DNA from: CAKSUT01 sp045542335
GTDB lineage: Bacteria > Bacillota > Clostridia > Oscillospirales > CAG-382
Direction: 5' to 3'
DNA: 6,488 bases
Assembly (NCBI GenBank): GCA_045542335.1
Contig: JAZQKV010000029.1
Location: 1 to 6,488 of the forward strand
Positions 1-5,237 of this stretch are shown here, in pieces. Every line of letters starts with the position of its first letter. The stretch's first letter is position 1. The notes below the pieces were generated by a model that saw only the letters and a program-made list of their open reading frames with translations, did not search any database and had not been told where the DNA came from. A program made the position numbers and the translations under genes.

Positions 1-15
1 TGTCTTTAAGCTTTC

Positions 16-50
16 GGCTCTCTGCCCATTTGGGCGGAGAGCCTTTTTAT
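16..50 (+). terminator. Rho-independent terminator of a plus-strand gene left of the window
   Basis: A 12-bp stem (16-27 with 32-43, GGCTCTCTGCCC against GGGCGGAGAGCC) closes on a 4-base loop, ATTT, and is followed directly by TTTTTATTAT. One position is a T-G pair, which is a wobble in plus-strand RNA but would be an A-C mismatch in minus-strand RNA. The T tract is also only on the plus-strand 3' side. Both facts orient it as a terminator for a gene entering from the left, convergent with the genes of this window. Confidence 0.88.
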
Positions 51-104
51 TATCGTAGAAATTACAGTATTCAGTTTGGCAAACAAGGGAATGTGAACAA
101 GAAT

Positions 105-151
105 CAAAAGCAAAACAAAAGGCGACTCTTGATTTTCTCAAAAGTCACCTT
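105..151 (-). terminator. Rho-independent terminator of the minus-strand gene run
   Basis: Read on the minus strand, a 14-bp stem (151-138 with 132-119) starts AAGGTGACTTTTGA, has a 5-base loop GAAAA, and contains two G-U wobbles. It is followed by the T-rich run TTTTGTTTTGCTTTTG. It begins about 28 bases after the stop codon of the metallopeptidase gene, where the end of the transcript is expected. The T run is interrupted by G and C, so termination may be less abrupt than at the plus-strand terminator at 16-50. Confidence 0.82.
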
Positions 152-179
152 AATTTTACGCACTATAAAAGTCATGAAA

Positions 180-878
180 CTATTCCCACGCTTCCCTTGA
201 AAGCCTTTCAGAGAGCTTTTTCAGGCTTTTTTCGCATTGCAGGTAATCGGGACAATACTTTTCCACAAGGAGCCAGAATCTGTCGCTGTGGTTGTGCTCA
301 TAAATATGGCACAGCTCGTGAATCACAACGTATCTGACAGCCTGTTCGTCTGCCATGATAAGTCGCCACGAGAAGTTCAGCGTGTTTTTGCCGCTACAGC
401 TCCCCCACCTCGTCACAGCGGAATTTATCCGCACCGCCGCCGGGGTCACTCCAACAATTGATGAAAGCTCACTAACAATTGGCTTTATATACTCGTGAGC
501 AAGCTTTTTATACAGCTTTACAAGGCTTGGGACAATGCAGGAAATATCAATGCTCTGCGGCACAAGAAAGCTTTCACCGTCAAAAGCAACCGTGTTTTCC
601 TCATGGGGTTTCACGATGTATTCCTCTCCCAAAAAGAGAATTTTGCTTCCGATGCCAACAGAAAAACTTGCTCTTTCGTAACTTTTTTGGCGTGATTTTT
701 CCATGTGCTTCAAAATGAAAGAGGCATTTTTGCGAATCACACTTTCCATTTCGGAAATCGGCACTCTTTTTGGAGAATGGACAAAAACCTTTCCGTCACG
801 GTCAATTCTTACGCCGATTGTCTTTCTTTTTGAATAGATAATCTCATATTCAATCCCCGTTTCTCTTTCAACAGGCAT
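180..878 (-). CDS. YgjP/SprT-like zinc metallopeptidase domain protein
   Basis: This 232-residue protein belongs to the YgjP-like (DUF45/WLM-type) metallopeptidase family. The zinc-site motif HELCH is at residues 187-191, followed by NHSDRFW (196-202), in which His197 is the expected third zinc ligand and Glu188 the catalytic base. The family hallmark TRWGSCS (156-162) lies upstream, before a helix ending in WRLI. The N-terminus (about 12-100) is the usual beta-rich region with an SKRKTIGVRI stretch. There is no signal peptide or membrane segment, so it should be cytoplasmic. Length is normal for the family and all key residues are present. The ATG is supported by GGAGG eight bases upstream, inside the end of the SGNH gene, which starts the pair 3 bp apart. 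Family members are common but mostly uncharacterised, and the physiological substrate cannot be told from sequence. Confidence 0.93.
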   Translation of the reverse strand: MPVERETGIEYEIIYSKRKTIGVRIDRDGKVFVHSPKRVPISEMESVIRKNASFILKHMEKSRQKSYERASFSVGIGSKILFLGEEYIVKPHEENTVAFDGESFLVPQSIDISCIVPSLVKLYKKLAHEYIKPIVSELSSIVGVTPAAVRINSAVTRWGSCSGKNTLNFSWRLIMADEQAVRYVVIHELCHIYEHNHSDRFWLLVEKYCPDYLQCEKSLKKLSERLSREAWE

Positions 879-881
879 ACT

Positions 882-1589
882 TTATGCCTCCGTGGTAAGG
901 ATTGTGGTGAAAAGCATGGAAGCAAAAAGCTCATGCATTTCTCTTGAGGGATGGTTTATAAAGTTGCAAAGCAGATTTGTGGTATTCGCACCGCAGTCGT
1001 AAAGATTTCTCCATGCACCATAGCTGTCGCAGACAGTTATTCCATACTTTGTCGCAAGCTCCTTTGCAAGTGAGAACATCTCATCCACCGGACCTCCTGT
1101 CTGAAGTCTTGCAAGAGTAGCAGCAAAGTCATTGTACTTGTCGCTTCCGAACTGCCTCTCTATCTGCTCGGTTTCGGCTTCGGTACACACCATATTTGGA
1201 GTAAGGAAGATAGCCTCGATACCTCTGCCCCTGATATCGGCAAAAATCTTTTCCAGATTTTCTATGTAGGTTTTACTGCCGTTTACTATGTCATTAAGTC
1301 CGAGGCACACTATAACAAGGTCGGGGTTGTATGCAAAAACATCCCTTTCAAGACGACCCACGCTGTTTGGTGTGTTTATTCCGCCAATTCCCGAATCTAT
1401 CATGTTTATACGGAGATTCGGAAAAATGCAATTCAACTTTTTCTTTAATCTTGCGTGATAAACCGCCTCAAAATCCTTTTCCTCATCGCCTCTGAAACAG
1501 CCGTCGGTCACGCTGTCGCCGAGAGCCACAATTGTGTATTGAAGATTCTTTGCAGCGTTTTCAGCCATTTTTGTAAGCACATTTTTCAT
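882..1589 (-). CDS. SGNH/GDSL-type hydrolase (putative esterase)
   Basis: This 235-residue protein has the SGNH hydrolase blocks in order. Block I is GDSVTDG (24-30), with nucleophile Ser26. Block II has the glycine of the oxyanion hole in SGIGG (66-70). Block III is GLND (97-100), with Asn100-neighbouring Asn99 as the oxyanion-hole residue. Block V is NFINHPS (209-215), with His213 as catalytic base. The classical DxxH aspartate is not evident; Phe210 is at that position and Asn209 one residue earlier, followed by an Arg-Glu-Met-His helix. As far as I recall, an N..NHP form is common in this clostridial subgroup, so I do not call it inactive. There is no signal peptide, so it should act inside the cell on an ester, for example removing acetyl groups from a sugar. 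ATG 1589 has AGGGGA nine bases upstream; Met8 has none. It lies 73 bp after rhaA and could share its transcript; the substrate is unknown. Confidence 0.9.
   Translation of the reverse strand: MKNVLTKMAENAAKNLQYTIVALGDSVTDGCFRGDEEKDFEAVYHARLKKKLNCIFPNLRINMIDSGIGGINTPNSVGRLERDVFAYNPDLVIVCLGLNDIVNGSKTYIENLEKIFADIRGRGIEAIFLTPNMVCTEAETEQIERQFGSDKYNDFAATLARLQTGGPVDEMFSLAKELATKYGITVCDSYGAWRNLYDCGANTTNLLCNFINHPSREMHELFASMLFTTILTTEA
887..891 (-). promoter_or_regulatory. Ribosome binding site of the metallopeptidase, inside the SGNH gene
   Basis: GGAGG on the minus strand sits eight bases before the metallopeptidase ATG. It overlaps the Glu and Ala codons just before the SGNH stop codon. With only 3 bp between the two reading frames, ribosomes finishing the hydrolase would be placed at this site, so translation of the two genes is probably coupled. 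Confidence 0.8.
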
Positions 1590-1621
1590 AAATTTATATC
1601 CCCTGTCATATCAAACACTTT

Positions 1622-1649
1622 TGGACGGTAACATTTTCGCCACCGCCCA
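1622..1649 (-). other. Intercistronic RNA hairpin between rhaA and the SGNH gene
   Basis: On the minus strand an 11-bp stem (1649-1639 with 1632-1622, TGGGCGGTGGC against GTTACCGTCCA) closes on a 6-base loop, GAAAAT. Three of its pairs are G-U. It starts 13 bases after the rhaA stop codon. What follows is AAAAGTG rather than a T tract, so it does not look like a normal intrinsic terminator on either strand. It could protect the 3' end of the upstream message, mark a processing point, or weakly attenuate read-through. These roles are inference. Confidence 0.5.
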
Positions 1650-1662
1650 CAAGTTTCAATAC

Positions 1663-2919
1663 TTATCTGTTTGCAAGAACGTCCTTTTCGTACTTCTTGA
1701 TTTCGTCATACCACTTCATACCCGTGGGAACGCCTGCCTTTTCGCAATAGTAGTCCCAAACTGCGCTCATGGGATAGAACTTAATTTCCTCGCCAAGAGC
1801 AAGTCTTGTGGTATAGTCAAACTCAAGCTCTGCCTTCTTGATGATTGCAGACGGCTCAAGGAGTGCGGCAAGAAGTGCCTTTCTTGTGTTTCTCATGCCG
1901 ATTGCCCATGCGGCGATACGGTTGATGGTAGCATCAAAGTAGTCAAGAGCGATGTTGATTCTGTCAACGTTTCCGCTTCTGATGATTTCCTGCGCAATTG
2001 CCTGAAGCTCATCATCATATGCAACAACGTGGTCACTGTCCCAACGGATAGGACGGGAAACGTGGAGAAGAACCTCATCAACAAAGGGAAGAACTGCGGA
2101 AAGCTTCTGAGAAATAACTTCTGTGGGGTGATAGTGACCGGCATCAAGGGTGAGCATAAGCTCCTTGTTTGCCATTGCATAACCCATGTAGAACTCATGA
2201 GAGCCAACTGTATGTGCTTCAACGCCAACGGCGAAAACCTTGGATTCAACGGCATCCTTGGTATATTTTTCGTCGAGCTTCTTTGCAATTATCTTATCAA
2301 GGGAGTCCTTGAGTCTTTCGCGGGGGCTGAACTTATCGTAGGGGTGGTCATGGAAGCCGTCGGGAATCCAGATGTTGTTGTTTGAACGGATGCCGACCTT
2401 CTTACCGATGTATTCGGAGATTTCACGGGAACGGATACCATGTTCAATCCAGAAGTTTCTGATGCCTTCATCGGGGTGAGAAAGTGTGAGTCCATCGGAA
2501 GCTTTGGGATGAGAGAAGAATGTGGGGTTAAAGTCAAGACCGATTCCCTCGGACTTTGCCCAGTCAATCCATGCATCAAAGCGGGATGCGGACATGGTAT
2601 CTCTGTCCTCGCCTGCCTTAGGTGCGCCGTAAATTGCGTGGATATTTGCCTTGGAGGTGCCGGGAATAAGCTTAAGAGCAAAGCTCATGTCAGCTCTCAA
2701 TTCATCGGCAGTTCTCGCCTTTCCGGGATAGTTGCCTGTAACGGCAAGTCCTCCGTCAAGAGCCGCATCGCTCTCAAAGCCCTGCACGTCGTCGCCCTGC
2801 CAGCAGTGCATGGAAAGAGAGATTTTGTCAAGTGCCGCAATGGCAGCATCTGTGTCAACGCCGATTTCAGCGTATTTTGCCTTAGCAATTTCATAAGCTT
2901 TTACTACATTGTCTGTCAT
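1663..2919 (-). CDS. rhaA: L-rhamnose isomerase
   Basis: This enzyme interconverts L-rhamnose and L-rhamnulose, the first step of the phosphorylative rhamnose pathway, in the cytoplasm. The 418-residue product aligns along its whole length with what I know of E. coli RhaA (419 residues). Recognisable blocks are SMHCWQGDDV (36-45), TGNYPGKAR (61-69), LDFNPTFFSHP (128-138), NIWIPDG (182-188), DAVESK (222-227), LDAGHYHPTEVIS (258-270), HVSRPIRWDSDHVV (286-299) and LDYFDATINRIAAW (325-338). The acidic and histidine residues in these blocks, including Glu225, Asp259, His262, His286, Asp294, Asp296 and Asp326, match the two-metal active site of the family, so the enzyme should be active. ATG 2919 is preceded by AAGGAG seven bases upstream. 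The gene follows the lipoprotein gene by 23 bp with no terminator between, so it should be co-transcribed with it and with rhaB. Confidence 0.98.
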   Translation of the reverse strand: MTDNVVKAYEIAKAKYAEIGVDTDAAIAALDKISLSMHCWQGDDVQGFESDAALDGGLAVTGNYPGKARTADELRADMSFALKLIPGTSKANIHAIYGAPKAGEDRDTMSASRFDAWIDWAKSEGIGLDFNPTFFSHPKASDGLTLSHPDEGIRNFWIEHGIRSREISEYIGKKVGIRSNNNIWIPDGFHDHPYDKFSPRERLKDSLDKIIAKKLDEKYTKDAVESKVFAVGVEAHTVGSHEFYMGYAMANKELMLTLDAGHYHPTEVISQKLSAVLPFVDEVLLHVSRPIRWDSDHVVAYDDELQAIAQEIIRSGNVDRINIALDYFDATINRIAAWAIGMRNTRKALLAALLEPSAIIKKAELEFDYTTRLALGEEIKFYPMSAVWDYYCEKAGVPTGMKWYDEIKKYEKDVLANR

Positions 2920-2926
2920 GATTTTT

Positions 2927-2932
2927 CTCCTT
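2927..2932 (-). promoter_or_regulatory. Ribosome binding site of rhaA
   Basis: AAGGAG lies seven bases before the rhaA ATG, inside the 23-bp gap after the lipoprotein gene. It fixes the start used here. Confidence 0.8.
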
Positions 2933-2942
2933 ATATTTATGT

Positions 2943-3623
2943 TTATTCATTATACAAAAGCTGAATATCAACCGAATGATTGATTCTTGCCGTCATATCG
3001 AGAGTTCTTCCGTCCTTTGCTTCGGAATGGAAATAAAGTTCGGTTTTATCGTTTGAAAGGCTGTTCATAACATCTCTGTTAAAGCCGTCTTTCTGAACCT
3101 TATTGGCATATGCGGTTGCCGCCGCAGGACTTATATCCTCAAGCTCAAGAATAAGCTCACCACCGTTATCCGTTGCACAAGAAACATAATATGTGAAATT
3201 CGGTTCAGGAAGATGCTTAGCGGAATCAAGCACAATTTTATTTCCGCCATGCTGCGTTATCTGACCGTCGGGAGATGTGACCTTTATAACGCCTTCCGAA
3301 ACTGTTTCCACGGAATATCCTTTTGAGGCATACTCCCCGGAAAGCTTTTCTATAAGCTCGGCTCTTGCCTGCTTTACTTTTTCGGTGGGTTCTGTCCCCT
3401 GGAAAAATTCTGGGGGTGAGTCGGCATTGTCCGAAATTTCAGAGCTATCGGAGTTTTCCTTGTCCGGCTCAACCTGAGGCTTGTCAGAAATTTCCTGTTG
3501 AGTGGCATTCTGCGTATCTTCACTTTGCTCAACGTCCTTTTGTGTGTCCGCCAAGCATGAGCATAAAAGACTCACCGCAAGGAACATCGCAACGGCAAGT
3601 GCCGCAATTTTTTTATTAAGCAT
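2943..3623 (-). CDS. Putative lipoprotein of unknown function in the rhamnose operon
   Basis: I do not recognise the family. From the ATG at 3623 the product has 226 residues. A basic start, MLNKK, is followed by a hydrophobic core and the lipobox LCSC, with Cys23 as the predicted lipidated residue, so it should be exported and anchored on the outer face of the membrane. Residues about 24-80 form a low-complexity spacer rich in Asp, Glu, Ser and Gln. Residues about 81-226 look folded: a charged helix, then alternating strands, with an AYANKVQKDGF helix near 171-181 and a final strand pair ending LLYNE. The frame can be extended by five codons to a GTG at 3638, but AAAGG lies seven bases before the ATG and the GTG has no good site. 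It sits 33 bp after rhaB and 23 bp before rhaA. A link to rhamnose sensing or uptake is only inferred from position; there are no solute-binding or enzyme motifs I can name. Confidence 0.82.
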   Translation of the reverse strand: MLNKKIAALAVAMFLAVSLLCSCLADTQKDVEQSEDTQNATQQEISDKPQVEPDKENSDSSEISDNADSPPEFFQGTEPTEKVKQARAELIEKLSGEYASKGYSVETVSEGVIKVTSPDGQITQHGGNKIVLDSAKHLPEPNFTYYVSCATDNGGELILELEDISPAAATAYANKVQKDGFNRDVMNSLSNDKTELYFHSEAKDGRTLDMTARINHSVDIQLLYNE

Positions 3624-3630
3624 ATTGTTA

Positions 3631-3635
3631 CCTTT
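3631..3635 (-). promoter_or_regulatory. Ribosome binding site that favours the internal ATG of the lipoprotein
   Basis: AAAGG on the minus strand is seven bases before the ATG at 3623. It lies just after the alternative GTG at 3638, so it can serve only the ATG. This gives a standard short n-region, MLNKK, before the hydrophobic signal core. Confidence 0.65.
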
Positions 3636-3656
3636 CACGCTTTCAATTATTTTAAA

Positions 3657-5150
3657 TTAGTTTTGTCCGGCAACAAGCTTCTTATACTTTTCGTATCCCT
3701 CGTCCCACATATCTGCATCCGCAGTTTTCGGCTCACAGGTGTAAATGTCGAAGGAATCGGCGATAACCTGACGTGCTTCTGCAACATTTTTAAGCTCCCC
3801 TGCTGCTATTGCCTGAACAGCGATATTTCCGAGGACTGTCGCCTCAACAGGACCCGCACAAACAGGTCTGCCGCAAGCATCGGCGCAAAGCTGGCTGAGA
3901 GGAACTTCCTTTGTGCCGCCGCCGACGATGTTGATAAACGGAGCGCGCTTACCGGTTACGTCATCAATCTGATTTACTGTATCACGATAGCAAAGTGCAA
4001 GGCTGTCAAAAATACAACGGATAATTTCGCCCTTGTTTTCGGGAACGTGCTGACCGGTCTTTTTGCAGTATTCTGCAATACGCTTTGGCATATTTCCGGG
4101 TGTCTGGAAAGAAATATCGTTGGGGTCGATGATGCACTGAAGCGGCTTTGAAGCCATTGCCATGTTTGAAAGCTCATCAAAGGAAAGCTTTTCGCCCTCT
4201 CTTATCCATTGACGGCGGGACTCCTGTTCAAGCCACAGACCCATGATGTTCTTGAGGAAGCGAATCTTTCTCTCTGCTCCGCCCTCATTTGTGAAGTTAT
4301 AGCCGTATGCCTTTGAGTTTGTGCAGGGGTCGGAAAGCTCGCTACCCATGAGCGACCATGTGCCGCTTGATATGTAAACAAAGCCCTCCTCTTTTGCAGG
4401 AACGGAAACAACAGCGGAGGCTGTGTCGTGAGAAGCGGTGCTAATAACATCTGCATCAATGTCGCCGACTTCTTCACGGATATGCTTTGAAAGCTTGCCG
4501 CAGAATGTACCGGGAGGGGTGATTTCTCCGAAAATTCTTTCGGGAAGTCCAAGGCGGTTTATAATGCTCTTATCCCAATTTCTCGTGTTTGCATCAAGAA
4601 GCTGAGAAGTTGAAGCAATGGTATATTCGGTCTGCTTTACACCGGTGAGGAAATACTTGAGAAGGTCGGGGATAAACAAAAGGTCGGTTGCGTTGTCAAA
4701 GGCATGGGGACGCTCTTTGAGAACGGAATAAAGCTGGAAAATTGTGTTGAAGTTTATAAACTGAGAGCCGGTTATTGCATAAAGCTCTTCCTTGGGAATT
4801 ACCTTATAAACCTCCTCCATGATACCGCCGACAGTTCTTGTGTCACGGTAACAATAGGGATTTTCAATAAGCTTTCCGTCCTTGTCAAGAAGACCATAGT
4901 CAACACCCCATGTGTCAATTGCAATGCTCTTTATATCCTTGTTATCGGAAAGCGCACACTCACGGATTGCCTGTTTTATCTGCTGAAAAAGGTTGAGAGT
5001 GTCCCAATAAAGGCTTCCGCCGAGGTTTACAACGTCGTTTGAAAAACGGTGAATCTCCTCAAGCGCAATTTTCTTTCCGTCAAAGCTTCCCACAATTCCT
5101 CTGCCGCTTGATGCGCCAAGGTCAATTGCAAGCATTTTAAGTTTTGCCAT
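3657..5150 (-). CDS. rhaB: L-rhamnulokinase
   Basis: This enzyme uses ATP to phosphorylate L-rhamnulose to L-rhamnulose-1-phosphate, the step after RhaA, in the cytoplasm. The 497-residue product has the FGGY-kinase layout. The N-terminal phosphate-binding loop is AIDLGASSGRG (8-18). A DTWGVDYGLL block (79-88) and the substrate-side YRDTRT (101-106) follow. HDTASAV (241-247) carries the presumed catalytic base Asp242, then SSGTWS (261-266), and the ATP-binding GGGTKEVPLSQLCAD (410-424). The combination of the DTWGVDYG and SGTWSLMG blocks is typical of rhamnulokinases rather than xylulo- or glycerol kinases. Length is normal and no key residue is missing. ATG 5150 has GGAGG eight bases upstream. 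It is the first gene of the apparent rhamnose unit, 87 bp after mutS2, in a gap that holds two dyads where a promoter or operator could sit. Confidence 0.97.
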   Translation of the reverse strand: MAKLKMLAIDLGASSGRGIVGSFDGKKIALEEIHRFSNDVVNLGGSLYWDTLNLFQQIKQAIRECALSDNKDIKSIAIDTWGVDYGLLDKDGKLIENPYCYRDTRTVGGIMEEVYKVIPKEELYAITGSQFINFNTIFQLYSVLKERPHAFDNATDLLFIPDLLKYFLTGVKQTEYTIASTSQLLDANTRNWDKSIINRLGLPERIFGEITPPGTFCGKLSKHIREEVGDIDADVISTASHDTASAVVSVPAKEEGFVYISSGTWSLMGSELSDPCTNSKAYGYNFTNEGGAERKIRFLKNIMGLWLEQESRRQWIREGEKLSFDELSNMAMASKPLQCIIDPNDISFQTPGNMPKRIAEYCKKTGQHVPENKGEIIRCIFDSLALCYRDTVNQIDDVTGKRAPFINIVGGGTKEVPLSQLCADACGRPVCAGPVEATVLGNIAVQAIAAGELKNVAEARQVIADSFDIYTCEPKTADADMWDEGYEKYKKLVAGQN

Positions 5151-5158
5151 TTTCTTTT

Positions 5159-5163
5159 CCTCC
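5159..5163 (-). promoter_or_regulatory. Ribosome binding site of rhaB
   Basis: GGAGG lies eight bases before the rhaB ATG and supports that start. It is the strongest ribosome site among the rhamnose genes here. Confidence 0.85.
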
Positions 5164-5175
5164 GTATTGTAAATT

Positions 5176-5188
5176 TAATCCGGGATTA
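5176..5188. promoter_or_regulatory. Perfect 13-bp palindrome upstream of rhaB (candidate operator)
   Basis: TAATCC and GGATTA form a perfect 6-bp inverted repeat around one central base, 25 bp before the rhaB start codon. A short palindrome with a one-base centre fits DNA binding by a dimeric repressor or activator better than an RNA hairpin. On the minus strand it overlaps GATAAT (5190-5185), which resembles a -10 box, although no good -35 box lies 16-18 bases upstream of it. The function and the protein that might bind it are inference; no regulator gene is in view. Confidence 0.4.
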
Positions 5189-5208
5189 TCAAATCAACTT
5201 TATGAAGC

Positions 5209-5226
5209 GGTGCATATTTTTACACC
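5209..5226. promoter_or_regulatory. Second dyad in the mutS2-rhaB gap
   Basis: On the minus strand GGTGTA and TGCACC are 6-bp arms (one G-U pair) around the loop AAAATA, starting 11 bases after the mutS2 stop codon. No T tract follows, so it does not read as a proper intrinsic terminator. It could be an operator half of the rhaB control region or a weak 3' structure of the mutS2 message. The arms are short and chance is a fair alternative. Confidence 0.25.
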
Positions 5227-5237
5227 AATTAAACACG

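Noticed and set aside
1590..1662. Possible promoter for the SGNH gene (TTGAAA after rhaA; TATAAA before the ATG)
   Set aside because: TTGAAA has no good -10 box at 16-18 bases, and TATAAA overlaps the spacer between ribosome site and start codon, so a transcript from it would lack the site.
1621..2385. 254-residue open frame on the plus strand
   Set aside because: It lies antisense to rhaA, whose protein is unmistakable over its full length. The antisense product is Cys- and Val-rich with no recognisable domain; it is a shadow of rhaA codon use.
2440..2964. 174-residue plus-strand frame across the rhaA start
   Set aside because: It is antisense to the rhaA 5' end and to the end of the lipoprotein gene, with no domain and no fitting ribosome site that I can see.
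5208..5226. CcpA-type catabolite-repression (cre) site before rhaB
   Set aside because: The TGTAAAAATATGCA stretch lacks the central CG and the right-hand half of the consensus.
5151..5230. Sigma-A promoter for rhaB (TTGATA with TACAAT, or TTGGTG with CATAAA)
   Set aside because: The first pair is spaced 15 bases and would start transcription within the ribosome site. The second matches the consensus poorly. I could not choose a credible promoter.
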